NCBI RefSeq assembly: GCF_037023745.1
Contig: NZ_CP146101.1
Span: 3,526,001 to 3,590,000 of the forward strand
Source: Streptomyces sp. SCSIO 30461
GTDB lineage: Bacteria > Actinomycetota > Actinomycetes > Streptomycetales > Streptomycetaceae
DNA length: 64,000 bases
Reading direction: 5' to 3'
Position numbers and translations under genes: made by a program. Below the pieces are notes generated by a model. It did no database searches. It was not told the origin of the DNA and saw only the letters and a list, made by a program, of their open reading frames with translations. Below, in pieces: positions 44,043 to 53,426 of this stretch (position 1 is its first letter; every line of letters begins with the position of its first letter).

Positions 44043-47000
44043 ATGTTCCGCAAGGTATTGGTCGCCAACCGGGGCGAGATCGCGATCCGCGCCTTCCGCG
44101 CGGCGTTCGAACTCGGCATCTCCACGGTGGCGGTGTTCCCCTACGAGGACCGCAACTCGCTTCATCGCGCCAAGGCGGACGAGGCCTATCAGATCGGTGA
44201 GAAGGGCCACCCCGTGCGGGCCTATCTGTCGGTCGACGAAGTCATCAAAGCCGCGCGCAAGGCCGGTGCCGACGCCGTCTACCCCGGCTACGGCTTCCTG
44301 TCCGAGAACCCCGGCCTCGCCGCCGCCTGCGCCGACGCGGGGATCACCTTCGTCGGGCCCCCGGCATCCGTGCTGCACCTGACGGGCAACAAGGCCCGTG
44401 CGGTGGCCGCCGCCCGTGAGGCGGGGGTCCCCGTGCTGAAGTCGTCGCAACCGTCCACGGACGTGGACCAGTTGCTCGACGCCGCGCAGGCCATCGGCTT
44501 CCCGGTCTTCGTCAAGGCCGTCGCGGGAGGCGGTGGACGGGGAATGCGGCATGTCTCCGAGCCCGGAGAACTGCGGGAGTCGATCGACGCGGCGATGCGC
44601 GAGGCGGAGTCCGCCTTCGGCGACGCCACCGTCTTCCTCGAGCAGGCCGTCGTCAACCCCCGCCATATCGAGGTGCAGATCCTCGCCGACGGCGACGGCA
44701 ACGTCGTCCACCTTTACGAGCGGGACTGCTCGGTGCAGCGGCGCCACCAGAAGGTCGTGGAGATCGCCCCGGCACCGAACCTCGACCCTGACCTGCGCGA
44801 CCGCATCTGCGCCGACGCCGTCGCCTTCGCCAGGCACATCGGCTACGTCAACGCGGGCACCGTCGAGTTCCTCGTGGACGAGCGCGGCAACCATGTCTTC
44901 ATCGAGATGAACCCGCGTATCCAGGTGGAGCACACGGTCACCGAGCAGGTCACCGGACGGGACCTGGTCATCGGGCAGCTGCGGATCGCCGCGGGGATGA
45001 CCCTGCCCGATTTGCGGCTGAGTCAGGACGACATCGTGCTCAACGGCACGGCCCTCCAGTGCCGCATCACCACCGAGGACCCGGCCAACGGATTCCGTCC
45101 CGACACCGGCATGATCTCCGCGTACCGATCCCCGGGCGGCCCCGGAGTACGGCTCGACGGAGGCACCGTCCACACCGGTGCGGAGGTGTCCGCACACTTC
45201 GACTCGATGCTGGTCAAGCTGACTTGCCACGGGCATGACTTCACCAACGCCGCCCGCCGTGCACGGCGGGCGATCGCCGAGTTCCGCATCCGAGGAGTCG
45301 CCACCAACCTGCCGTTCCTCGGTGCGGTGCTCGACCATCCGGGATTCCGTGAAGGCCGGGTCACGACGAGTTTCATCGCGGACCATCCGGAGCTGCTCAA
45401 GGCGCGTCCGTCCGCCGACCGGGGCAGCCGGATGCTCAGCTATCTCGCCGAGACCACGGTCAACCGCCCGCACGGTCCACGTCCCCTGGTGATCGACCCG
45501 GTCCTGAAGCTCCCCGCCACCTCGCTGGGCGGCGAGCCCCCCGCGGGCTCGCGGCAGCGTCTCGCGGCCCTCGGCCCCGAAGCGTTCGCGGCGGAGCTGC
45601 GCGCACAGCGCGCCGTCGCGGTGACCGACACGACCTTCCGCGACGCCCATCAGTCCCTGCTGGCCACCCGGGTGCGGACACGTGATCTGCTGGCCGTCGC
45701 CCCGTATGTGGCCCGCACCGCGCCGGAGCTGCTGAGCCTGGAGTGCTGGGGCGGCGCCACCTACGACGTCGCGCTGCGCTTCCTCGCCGAGGACCCCTGG
45801 GAGCGGCTCGCGGCACTGCGGGAAGCGGCGCCCAACATCTGCACGCAGATGCTGCTGCGCGGTCGCAACACCGTCGGCTACACGCCGTACCCGGTCGAGG
45901 TGACCGACGCCTTCGTAGCCGAGGCGGCGGCGACCGGTATGGACGTCTTCCGCATCTTCGACGCACTCAACGACGTCGCGCAGATGCGTCCCGCCATCGA
46001 CGCCGTTCGGTCCACCGGAACCGCCCTGGCCGAGGTCGCCCTCTGCTACACCGGCGATCTGTCGGACCCCGCCGAGCAGCTCTACACGCTCGACTACTAC
46101 CTGCGGCTGGCCGAGGCGATCGTCGAGGCCGGGGCGCACGTGCTGGCCATCAAGGACATGGCCGGGCTGCTGCGCCCGCCCGCTGCCCGCACACTGGTCA
46201 CCGCGCTGCGTGAGCGCTTCGACCTCCCGGTGCACCTGCACACCCATGACACGGCAGGCGGCCAGCTCGCCACCCTGATCGCCGCGGTCGACTCGGGCGT
46301 CGACGCGGTCGACGCGGCGGTCGCCTCGATGGCGGGCACCACCAGCCAGCCCTCGCTGTCGGCGCTGGTCGCGGCCACCGACCACACCGAGCGTGCCACC
46401 GGGCTCTCGCTCGAGGCGGTCGGCGCGCTGGAGCCGTACTGGGAAGCGATGCGCAAGGTCTACGCGCCCTTCGAGTCCGGGCTCGCCTCACCCACCGGGC
46501 GGGTCTACCACCACGAGATTCCCGGCGGGCAGTTGTCCAATCTGCGGCAGCAGGCCATCGCGCTCGGCCTGGGCGACCGCTTCGAGCTGATCGAGGACTG
46601 CTACGCCGCCGCCGACCGGATGCTGGGCCGGCTCGTCAAGGTGACTCCCTCGTCGAAGGTGGTGGGCGACCTCGCCCTGCACCTGGTGGGAGCCGGGGTC
46701 GACGCGGCCGACTTCGAATCCGACCCCGGCAAGTTCGACGTACCCGACTCGGTGATCGGGTTCCTGAGCGGTGAACTGGGCGACCCGCCCGGAGGCTGGC
46801 CCGAGCCGTTCCGTACCAGGGCGCTCAAGGGGCGTCCTGCCCAGGCGGTGGCGCCCACACTCTCGGAGGACGACCGCCAGGGACTCGGACGGGACCGCCG
46901 GGCGACGCTGAACAGGCTGCTGTTCCCCGGTCCGACCAAGGAGTTCGACGCCCATCGCGAGGCCTACGGCGACACGTCGGTGCTGCCCACGCAGGACTTC

Positions 47001-47420
47001 TTCTACGGGCTCGAGCCGGATGTCGAACACACCGTCACCCTGGGTGCCGGTGTCACCTTGCTGATCCAACTGGAGGCGATCTCCGAGGCCGACGAGCGCG
47101 GTATCCGCACCGTGCTGGCTACGCTCAACGGCCAACTGCGCCCGGTGTCGGTACGGGACAAGTCCATCGCCACCGAGGTCAAGGCCGCGGAGAAGGCCGA
47201 GCGCGGCAACGACCGGCATGTCCCCGCACCGTTCGCGGGTGTGGTGACGCTCCAGGTCGAGGAGGGCGCGACGGTGTCCGCGGGGCAGACGGTGGCCACC
47301 ATCGAGGCGATGAAGATGGAGGCCTCCATCACGGCACAGTGCTCCGGCACGGTCGCGCGCCTGGCCATCGGAAGGATCCAGCAGGTAGAGGCGGGCGATC
47401 TGCTCATCGAGATCGACTGA
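44043..47420 (+). CDS. pyc: Pyruvate carboxylase
   Basis: 1125 residues from ATG 44043. It converts pyruvate, bicarbonate and ATP to oxaloacetate to refill the TCA cycle. The biotin carboxylase domain (~1-450) has VLVANRGEIAIRAFRAAFEL, KAVAGGGGRGMRHV and EMNPRIQVEHTVTE. The carboxyltransferase (~525-800) opens TDTTFRDAHQSLLATRVRT, and the metal site VHLHTHDTAGGQ and MAGTTSQPSLSAL follow. The C-terminal biotinyl domain has EAMKMEAS with Lys1091 as the attachment site. It is full length for the single-chain bacterial enzyme. Confidence 0.97.
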   Translation: MFRKVLVANRGEIAIRAFRAAFELGISTVAVFPYEDRNSLHRAKADEAYQIGEKGHPVRAYLSVDEVIKAARKAGADAVYPGYGFLSENPGLAAACADAGITFVGPPASVLHLTGNKARAVAAAREAGVPVLKSSQPSTDVDQLLDAAQAIGFPVFVKAVAGGGGRGMRHVSEPGELRESIDAAMREAESAFGDATVFLEQAVVNPRHIEVQILADGDGNVVHLYERDCSVQRRHQKVVEIAPAPNLDPDLRDRICADAVAFARHIGYVNAGTVEFLVDERGNHVFIEMNPRIQVEHTVTEQVTGRDLVIGQLRIAAGMTLPDLRLSQDDIVLNGTALQCRITTEDPANGFRPDTGMISAYRSPGGPGVRLDGGTVHTGAEVSAHFDSMLVKLTCHGHDFTNAARRARRAIAEFRIRGVATNLPFLGAVLDHPGFREGRVTTSFIADHPELLKARPSADRGSRMLSYLAETTVNRPHGPRPLVIDPVLKLPATSLGGEPPAGSRQRLAALGPEAFAAELRAQRAVAVTDTTFRDAHQSLLATRVRTRDLLAVAPYVARTAPELLSLECWGGATYDVALRFLAEDPWERLAALREAAPNICTQMLLRGRNTVGYTPYPVEVTDAFVAEAAATGMDVFRIFDALNDVAQMRPAIDAVRSTGTALAEVALCYTGDLSDPAEQLYTLDYYLRLAEAIVEAGAHVLAIKDMAGLLRPPAARTLVTALRERFDLPVHLHTHDTAGGQLATLIAAVDSGVDAVDAAVASMAGTTSQPSLSALVAATDHTERATGLSLEAVGALEPYWEAMRKVYAPFESGLASPTGRVYHHEIPGGQLSNLRQQAIALGLGDRFELIEDCYAAADRMLGRLVKVTPSSKVVGDLALHLVGAGVDAADFESDPGKFDVPDSVIGFLSGELGDPPGGWPEPFRTRALKGRPAQAVAPTLSEDDRQGLGRDRRATLNRLLFPGPTKEFDAHREAYGDTSVLPTQDFFYGLEPDVEHTVTLGAGVTLLIQLEAISEADERGIRTVLATLNGQLRPVSVRDKSIATEVKAAEKAERGNDRHVPAPFAGVVTLQVEEGATVSAGQTVATIEAMKMEASITAQCSGTVARLAIGRIQQVEAGDLLIEID

Positions 47421-47525
47421 GGCGACTGACGCCCGCGTCCCACAAGAGTCGGCGAGCCCTTGTCGGACACGGGTGGCGCATGTCATAGGCGCGGGGGCAC
47501 TGTGGGTGTACGACCGACTCGCGCT

Positions 47526-47545
47526 CATACCTACTGGTCGGTATG
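47526..47545. promoter_or_regulatory. TetR-type operator-like inverted repeat
   Basis: CATACCTACTGGTCGGTATG is a 20-bp imperfect palindrome (CATACC/GGTATG arms, 8 of 10 positions paired overall), ending 38 bases before the start of the oxidoreductase gene. The ATACC-n8-GGTAT form is typical of TetR/AcrR-family sites controlling such enzymes. No regulator gene is adjacent. Confidence 0.5.
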
Positions 47546-47582
47546 GTCGGAGGTGTCGGTAACCTACGGGAGGCAAGGCCTG

Positions 47583-48590
47583 ATGACTGCGACCAACCGC
47601 CAGATCCGCCTGGCAGCACGCCCCTCCGGCACGGTGCGCCCCGAGGACTGGGAACACCATGTGGCACCTGTGGCGGAACCGGGACCCGGCCAGTTCGCCG
47701 GCCGGACACAGGTCATCTCGCTGGACCCGGCCATGCGCGGCTGGCTCGACGACCGGCCCTCGTACCTTCCGCCCGTGGGGATCGGCGAGGTGATGCGGGC
47801 CGGGTCGGTCATCGAGGTCACCGCGTCCGACCATCCCGGGTTCCAGCCCGGTGACCAGGTCCTCGGTACCTTCGGGGTGCAGGAGTACGTCGTGTCCGAC
47901 GGCAAGGGCGCGATGAAGATCGACACCTCGCTCGCCCCGGCGTCCACATACCTCGGCGCGCTCGGGATGCCGGGCATGACCGCCTACTTCGGCCTGCTCG
48001 ACGTCGGCGCGCTGAAGGAGGGCGAGACGGTCGTGGTGTCCGGGGCCGCGGGTGCCGTCGGTTCCATCGTGGGACAGATCGCCAGGATCAAGGGATGCCG
48101 GGTGGTCGGCATCGCCGGCGGGCCCGAGAAGTGCGCACTGCTCACCGACGAACTGGGCTTCGACGCAGCGATCGACTACCGCGAAGGGGACATCAAGCAG
48201 CGCCTGCGTGAGCTGACCCCCGACGGAATCGACGTCTACTTCGACAACGTCGGCGGTGACATCCTGGACGCCGCGCTGACCCGGCTGGCGATGCACGCCC
48301 GCGTGGTGATCTGCGGGGCGATCAGCCAGTACAACAACACCACACCGGTCAGTGGCCCTTCGAACTACCTGTCCCTGCTGGTGCGCCGCGCCCGTATGGA
48401 GGGCTTCGTGGTCTTCGACTACGCCAAGCGCTACGCGGAGGCCGCCCAGGAGATCGCCGGCTGGATCGGCGACGGCCGGATCAAGGTCAAGGAACATGTG
48501 GTCAAGGGCGGTGTGGACGACTTCCCGGAGACCTTCCAGATGCTGTTCCGCGGTGACAATGTGGGCAAGCTCGTCCTCGACGTGGGCTGA
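47583..48590 (+). CDS. NADP-dependent MDR-family oxidoreductase (CurA/leukotriene B4 dehydrogenase type)
   Basis: 335 residues from ATG 47583, behind GGGAGG. It shows the zinc-free medium-chain reductase layout: RQIRLAARPSGTVRPEDWEH, DPAMRGWLDDRPSYLPPVGI, MPGMTAYFGLLDVGALKEGE, the nucleotide site VSGAAGAVGSIVGQIARIKG, and DVYFDNVGGDILDAAL. It reduces alpha,beta-unsaturated aldehydes or ketones with NADPH. The palindromic operator upstream suggests induction by a reactive compound through a TetR-type repressor. Confidence 0.93.
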   Translation: MTATNRQIRLAARPSGTVRPEDWEHHVAPVAEPGPGQFAGRTQVISLDPAMRGWLDDRPSYLPPVGIGEVMRAGSVIEVTASDHPGFQPGDQVLGTFGVQEYVVSDGKGAMKIDTSLAPASTYLGALGMPGMTAYFGLLDVGALKEGETVVVSGAAGAVGSIVGQIARIKGCRVVGIAGGPEKCALLTDELGFDAAIDYREGDIKQRLRELTPDGIDVYFDNVGGDILDAALTRLAMHARVVICGAISQYNNTTPVSGPSNYLSLLVRRARMEGFVVFDYAKRYAEAAQEIAGWIGDGRIKVKEHVVKGGVDDFPETFQMLFRGDNVGKLVLDVG

Positions 48591-48595
48591 CTCCC

Positions 48596-48651
48596 GAGTA
48601 CGCGGACATCCGGTGGCCATCTGAGTACCTGGGGACACCTGTACTGAGTAC
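48596..48651. repeat. Three GAGTAC repeats
   Basis: GAGTAC occurs at 48596, 48623 and 48646 (27 and 23 bases apart), the last inside GTACTGAGTAC. The array lies between the oxidoreductase stop and a small hydrophobic frame at 48687, in a position for an operator or promoter element. Confidence 0.5.
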
Positions 48652-48686
48652 GTCAGCCGATCCGCACCGGCGGGCGCGGGGCTGGA

Positions 48687-49007
48687 ATGGGAGTCATGGA
48701 TCCCGAAGTCCCGCGCACCCTCCGCATCCAGCACGTGACCATGACGGGCACGGCGCTCGCCACCGCGCTGCTGCCGCTCGTGGTGGGCGTCCTGGTGGCG
48801 AAGTCGATGGGCGCCGATCCCATGACGTCGGTGAACGCCCTCATCACCAGCGGCGGTCAGCGCGCCCGGGTGTGCCCGTCGCAGCTGCGTGGTTGCGGTC
48901 GCAGCGCCTTGGCACGCTGGAAGGGCGGAGCGGAGCGCGAGGCTGCCGACGGGACGGCCGGGCGGCTCACCAGCCGACTGGTTTCGCGGTGCCCATGGCG
49001 CGGGTGA
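48687..49007 (+). CDS. Possible small membrane protein, probably truncated
   Basis: From ATG 48687 the first ~55 residues are plausible: TLRIQHVTMTGTALATALLP and LVVGVLVAKSMGADPMT give one membrane helix. The rest is Arg/Gly-rich and runs antisense into the PPOX gene, so the true protein must end or be broken near 48860. No family is recognised. The GAGTAC repeats upstream support a transcribed gene here. Confidence 0.3.
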   Translation: MGVMDPEVPRTLRIQHVTMTGTALATALLPLVVGVLVAKSMGADPMTSVNALITSGGQRARVCPSQLRGCGRSALARWKGGAEREAADGTAGRLTSRLVSRCPWRG

Positions 49008-49380
49008 CGGCGATCTCGATGACCACGCGCTCCGGATTGGGCCGCGGCGGCTTGTAGCGCTCGGCATAGCGCCGTTCGGCATCGGCCACGGACTCGGGGT
49101 CGTCCCTGACGACGGCGGTGCCTTCGAGGGTGCACCACAGCCGCCCCTCGGCCTGACTCACGGCCACCGGTGTGTCGGGGCCTGCGGCACGCAGGTTGCG
49201 GACCTTCCTGCTGCCCGCGCTGGTGATGACGCGTGCGATCCGGGAGTGCGGGTCATAGGTGACACCCACGGGCACGAGGTGCGGGGTGCCGTCCGGGCGG
49301 GGAGTGGTGAGATAGCAGATCCGGCGTTCCCGCCAGAAGCGTTCTCCCTCGGTGATCCCGGCCTCGTCCTCGGTCGTCAT
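48967..49380 (-). CDS. PPOX-class (FMN/F420-binding split-barrel) oxidoreductase
   Basis: 137 residues from ATG 49380 (MTTEDEAGITEGERF), with GGAGGAG upstream; the longer antisense frame is spurious. It has the split-barrel features of the pyridoxamine-phosphate-oxidase superfamily: ERRICYLTTPRPDGTPHLVP, VGVTYDPHSRIARVITSAGS and RKVRNLRAAGPDTPVAVS, then LWCTLEGTAVVRDDPE. The end is RYKPPRPNPERVVIEIAVTR. It resembles the Rv1155-type F420-dependent proteins of actinobacteria. The substrate is unknown. Confidence 0.88.
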   Translation of the reverse strand: MTTEDEAGITEGERFWRERRICYLTTPRPDGTPHLVPVGVTYDPHSRIARVITSAGSRKVRNLRAAGPDTPVAVSQAEGRLWCTLEGTAVVRDDPESVADAERRYAERYKPPRPNPERVVIEIAVTRAMGTAKPVGW

Positions 49381-49589
49381 GGTGTGCGTCTCCTCCGATG
49401 GGCGGGGTCCGGTAGGCGGCGGTACCGCGAGTCGAACCGGGGACCGCTGTCGCGGGCAGGAAGTACGAACGCGGGCTTCCGGCACGACGATGCTCTCACC
49501 GTCCATCTCGACGACCATCCGGCGGGTGCGACGGCCGGGGTCGAGCTGTCCCTCGGATCGCGCGGTCCATCGCTCTTCGCCGCGTGCTG

Positions 49590-49780
49590 CCGAGATGGCG
49601 CGCATCGCCGACGAGATCGCCGAGGACCGGGCGTCGCTGGTGGCGCTGATGCGGTCCATCGGGGTCGGCCCGCGAGATCGAGAAGCGGGGCGATGAGGCA
49701 GACGGAGGTCGTGGACGAACTGCGTGCCCAGTCGGCGACGGTGCCGAGTGGGATCCACGGTCGACTCGTCGTGAGCTGAC
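49590..49780 (+). pseudogene. Relic of a hypothetical helical protein
   Basis: Two frames give pieces of one helical protein type found in Streptomyces: EMARIADEIAEDRASLVALM, then after a frameshift RQTEVVDELRAQSATV. The middle is missing. The function is unknown. It abuts the IS110 relic. Confidence 0.35.
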
Positions 49781-49816
49781 GGATCGGTGTTACGTCGGCC
49801 GAGGGGGAGAGAAGCC

Positions 49817-50257
49817 GAGGTGATCGTGGCCGAGACGGGTGGTGACATGGCCCGGTTCGCCTCGGCCAAAAACCTCGCCCCCTGGGCCGGACTGTGCCCC
49901 GGACACCACGAATCGGCCGGCAAGGTCAGGAGCACCCGGGTCCGCCCCGGAAACGCCCATCTCAAGGGCGCGTTGGGGATGGCCGCATTCGGCGCCGCAC
50001 GCACCAAGGGCTCCTACCTCCAGGCGCGTTACAAGCGACTGACCGCCCGCCGCGGACCGATGAAGGCACTCATCGCCGTCGAGCACTCGATCATCACCGC
50101 GATCTGGCACATGCTCACCGACAACGTGGCCTACCACGAGCTCGGCGGCGACTACTTCACCCGACGCGACCCCGAACGCGCCGCACGCCGGGCCGTAACC
50201 CGCCTCAACGAACTCGGCTACCGGGTCACCCTCGACCCCATGGAGGCCGCCGGATGA
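49817..50257 (+). pseudogene. IS110-family transposase, C-terminal half
   Basis: The frame encodes the transposase_20/IS116 C-terminal domain: VIVAETGGDMARFASAKNLA, PWAGLCPGHHESAGK and KGALGMAAFGAARTKGSYLQ. It ends DYFTRRDPERAARRAV and LNELGYRVTLDP. The N-terminal DEDD RuvC-like domain is absent, so the copy is dead. A related but separate relic is at 53584-54191. Confidence 0.85.
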
Positions 50258-50329
50258 ACCAACCGGAACGAAACCCGGCGGGAACGGCCCCGCTGGGATC
50301 ACCGTCGTGCCCGAAATGCCACCCACCTG

Positions 50330-50549
50330 CGGTTATTTACGCGTCAGAGTCGCTCAGTCGTTGGACGCGACACGCACACGTGTCGAACTCATCATGGATG
50401 TGGAACCTGTGGGAGCGGCCGAGAAGACAGCGGCCATGGCCGGAATGATCGACCGCCGTGTGAAGGGCGACATGCGCCGCTTCAAGCAGTACATCGAACA
50501 GCGTGGCGCTGCGACCGGCGCTTTGCGCGGCCGTGTGAGCCCGCGCTGA
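50330..50549 (+). pseudogene. C-terminal relic of an SRPBCC (polyketide cyclase-like) protein
   Basis: LDATRTRVELIMDVEPVGAA, EKTAAMAG and DRRVKGDMRRFKQYIEQRG match the end of small Streptomyces SRPBCC 'cyclase/dehydrase' proteins. The first two thirds are missing, replaced by the IS110 relic that ends at 50257. This suggests that the IS insertion removed the gene's 5' part. Confidence 0.6.
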
Positions 50550-50697
50550 GACCTGGAGGGAAGGCGCCGGCGACGGCCTCATGGACACGTTCGGTTCCGG
50601 TCCGGATACGGTCGGCGGCACCCTGAATCAAGCCGTTTGGTGCGGCCCGGAGCGGGCAAACGCGCTAATAGGAGCACTCCAGGATCGGAGGAATCAA

Positions 50698-50853
50698 ATG
50701 ATCATCCTCGGACTCATATTGCTCATCATCGGCGCAGTGACCGGTATCAGCATTCTCTGGACCATCGGCATCATTCTGGTCGCCATCGGTTTGGTGCTGT
50801 GGGTGCTCGGCGCGGTGGGCCACGCGGTGGGTGGACGTCGGCACTACTACTGA
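50698..50853 (+). CDS. Small two-helix membrane protein (DUF6131-like)
   Basis: 51 residues from ATG 50698, behind GGAGGAATCAA. Two hydrophobic helices (MIILGLILLIIGAVTGISIL and TIGIILVAIGLVLWVLGAVG) end in a His/Arg-rich tail VGGRRHYY. Proteins of this size and layout are common in actinobacteria, and the role is unknown. The family name is tentative, but the gene is convincing. A very strong hairpin lies 100 bases downstream. Confidence 0.8.
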   Translation: MIILGLILLIIGAVTGISILWTIGIILVAIGLVLWVLGAVGHAVGGRRHYY

Positions 50854-50952
50854 GTGCTGCAGCCGCCAAATGCCCGCCGTGAGTCGGCAGCGGCGACGCC
50901 CAAGGGCGCGTCCATGGACCCGACCGGCACGGGCGAGCGCAAGGGGTGCTCT

Positions 50953-51019
50953 TTCTCCCGCCGTACCCGCTGTCGCCTCCCCTCATCGAGGGGAGGCGAC
51001 AGCGGGTACGGCGGGAGAA
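50953..51019. terminator. Perfect 32-bp inverted repeat with 3-base loop
   Basis: The left arm runs from 50953 (TTCTCCCGCCGTACCCGCTG...) to 50984, the loop is ATC at 50985-50987, and the right arm runs from 50988 to 51019 (...CAGCGGGTACGGCGGGAGAA). All 32 pairs match. It is far longer than a normal terminator and could be a terminator, a recombination remnant or a small-RNA precursor. Confidence 0.9.
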
Positions 51020-51350
51020 GAAACTCCACGCCCCAGTGAACCTCGCCCATCGATTCCGCGTCTGACGGAACGGGAAGAGAGCTGAACCCTCGTCATTCGT
51101 CGTATTCCATCTGGCCAATTCCTGTGGGAACTCTTTGACGCCTTCGGGTGAATTCCGTTGGCGTCTCTCAACGTTGTTGTCGGGCAAGTCAGTCAGCTCA
51201 GTACGGGTGTGCCTCGCGCCCCTGTGTACCAGGGCCGATTCAAAGTCGTGGTGATCTTGTGGGGTGCCTGGTCACGACGGTGTGACGATCGGGAGGAAGG
51301 CCGCCACGGATGCAACGAAGTCGCCCCGGCCCCTGGCGGGCCCGCCCCGT

Positions 51351-53208
51351 GGATCCTGCTGGCCAAATGTCGTGTCCTGGGGTGTGGGGACGCTGTTGGC
51401 ACTGTGGTGGCCGGTCTTGTCGTTCCCCGGCCGCTGGGTTGGGAGTCATGTCGTCGCGGCCGGAGGAATGGCCTGAGGTGCCCGAGCTCACGGCGCGAGT
51501 CGCACGGGCCGCGGCGGCGCGTGGGGAGGTACCGCTGGCGATGCGGGTGCGGGACGAGCTCGGCGCGCTGTTCGCGGATGCGGAGTTCGCTGTGGCGTTC
51601 GGCCGCCGGGGCCGGCGCGGATGGTCGCCGGGGCGCCTCGCGATGGTGACCGTGCTGCAGATGGCCGAGAACCTGACCGACCGCGCCGCCGTGCAGCGGG
51701 TCCGGTTCGATCTGTCGTGGAAGTACTGCCTGGGTCTGGAGCTGGAGGACGTCGGTTTCGATGCGTCGGTGCTGTCGGAGTTCCGCACCCGGGTGGTCGA
51801 GCACGGCTTGGAGGAGCGTGTGCTGGATCTGCTGCTGGCCGTGTTGAAGGAGAAGGGCCTGGTCAAGGCAGGAGGCAAGCAGCGTACCGATTCCACGCAC
51901 GTGCTGGCGGCGGTGCGGGAGTTGAACCGGCTGGAGTTGGCCGGGGAGACGGTGCGGGCCGCGCTGGAGGCGCTGTCCGCCGCGGCCCCCGATTGGGTGG
52001 CGCAGATGCTGGACATCGCCGGGTGGAACCGGCGATACGGGCGGCGGATCGACGCGAACTGGCGCCCGCCCGGCTCCCAGACCCAGCGGGACCAGCTCGC
52101 CCTGGACTACGGCCGCGACGCGGTGGCCCTGCTGCGGACGGTCCACCATCCGGCTGCACCAGCCTGGCTGCGTCAGTTGCCCGCGGTCCAGGTGCTGCGG
52201 CAGGTCACTGTGCAGAACTATCTGATCACCACTGACAGCAGCGGAGTGGAGGCGGTCAAGCGGCGGGAGGCGGACACGGACGGTCTCCCGCCCGGCAGAG
52301 TGCGCCTGACCTCGCCGTACGATCTCGATGCCCGCTACGGCGGCAAGGAAGATCTGCGCTGGACCGGGTACAAACTGCACATCAGCGAGGTCTGCCAGCT
52401 GGCCCAGCCCGACGACGAGGCTCCGCGACCCGGCCGACGGGCACGCCCTCCCGTCCCGAATGTGATCACGCATGTCGCGACCACGGACGCGACCGTGCCC
52501 GACGTGAAACTGGTCGAGCCCGTCCATCAGGCCCTCGATGGCCGGGACCTGCTGCCCGGCGAGCACTACCTGGACTCCGGCTACGCGAGCGCCGAACTCG
52601 TCGTCGACTCCCTGAACACATTCGGAGTCGCGCTAGTCACACCGCTGCAGGGCGGTACCTCCCGCCAGCAGCGCGAGAAAGCCGGCTGCCAGCGCGAAGC
52701 CTTCGCCATCGACTGGGACGCCCGCCAGGCCACCTGCCCCCAGGGCGCCTCCAGCCGGTTCTGGAGCCCGGCCAGACAGAAGGGCCGCGAAGTGATCGTG
52801 GTCCGCTTCGACCAGGCCGACTGCGTCCCATGCCCGGCCAGAGCCGAATGCACCAACGCCACCCGCTGGGGCCGCCAACTCACCCTGCGGCCCAGACCGC
52901 TGCACGACCTCATCCATGCCAACCACACCGCCCAGGGCGACGAGGGCTGGCGGGCGACGTACGCGCTGCGAGCCGGTGCCGAGGGCACCATCCGCCAGGC
53001 TATGGCGGTCACCGGCAACCGCCGGGATGGTCACTACCGAGGGCTGGGGAAGACCCATCTCGAGCATGTCTTCTCCGCTGTCGCTCTCAACCTGATCCGC
53101 CTCGACGCATGGTGGAACGGCCAGCCCCTCGATCACACCCGCACCAGCCACCTCGCCCGACTCGACCTCACACTCGCCGCATAACCCCACATTTGGCCAG
53201 CAGGATCC
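51351..53208 (+). mobile_element. IS1182-family insertion sequence (about 1.86 kb)
   Basis: Perfect 20-bp inverted repeats GGATCCTGCTGGCCAAATGT lie at 51351-51370 and, as reverse complement, at 53189-53208. They bracket one intact transposase gene. The outside bases do not give an unambiguous target duplication. Confidence 0.9.
51448..53184 (+). CDS. IS1182-family transposase
   Basis: 578 residues from ATG 51448 (MSSRPEEWPEVPELT), with GGGAG upstream. N-terminal DUF772-type region: WSPGRLAMVTVLQMAENLTD, then LSEFRTRVVEHGLEERVLDL and the first acidic catalytic site QRTDSTHVLAAVREL. The second site LLPGEHYLDSGYASAELVVD and a Cys-cluster (DCVPCPARAECTNATR) follow. The final REAEGTI-type segment is RAGAEGTIRQAMAVTGNRRD with the catalytic Glu. 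It is intact, so the element is potentially active. Confidence 0.92.
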   Translation: MSSRPEEWPEVPELTARVARAAAARGEVPLAMRVRDELGALFADAEFAVAFGRRGRRGWSPGRLAMVTVLQMAENLTDRAAVQRVRFDLSWKYCLGLELEDVGFDASVLSEFRTRVVEHGLEERVLDLLLAVLKEKGLVKAGGKQRTDSTHVLAAVRELNRLELAGETVRAALEALSAAAPDWVAQMLDIAGWNRRYGRRIDANWRPPGSQTQRDQLALDYGRDAVALLRTVHHPAAPAWLRQLPAVQVLRQVTVQNYLITTDSSGVEAVKRREADTDGLPPGRVRLTSPYDLDARYGGKEDLRWTGYKLHISEVCQLAQPDDEAPRPGRRARPPVPNVITHVATTDATVPDVKLVEPVHQALDGRDLLPGEHYLDSGYASAELVVDSLNTFGVALVTPLQGGTSRQQREKAGCQREAFAIDWDARQATCPQGASSRFWSPARQKGREVIVVRFDQADCVPCPARAECTNATRWGRQLTLRPRPLHDLIHANHTAQGDEGWRATYALRAGAEGTIRQAMAVTGNRRDGHYRGLGKTHLEHVFSAVALNLIRLDAWWNGQPLDHTRTSHLARLDLTLAA

Positions 53209-53426
53209 GTGAGGCCGGGAAAATTCGGGTGGTGCTCGTCCGGAGGACGTCGATGGAGCTTGGCGCCGAGTCTTGAGCCCGAAACGAAGTCGGACGCAGG
53301 GATCGTGTGCAGGAGTCCGGTGATGTTGCCATGAGCACGCAAGAGAGCTTCTTCGAATCCTGTGGCCCCGGAAGGGCGGGCATCGCCAGCTGACCGAACC
53401 GGTCGTCAGGAGGCGGCTATGGAGGG

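Noticed and set aside
44001..46385. Very long minus-strand open frame (794 codons) opposite pyc
   Set aside because: It is antisense to an unmistakable pyruvate carboxylase and is Gly/Asp/Val/Arg-rich low-information sequence, a codon-bias shadow.
46488..49082. 864-codon minus-strand frame opposite pyc and the MDR gene
   Set aside because: It is antisense to two clear genes with no domain of its own; high GC leaves such frames open.
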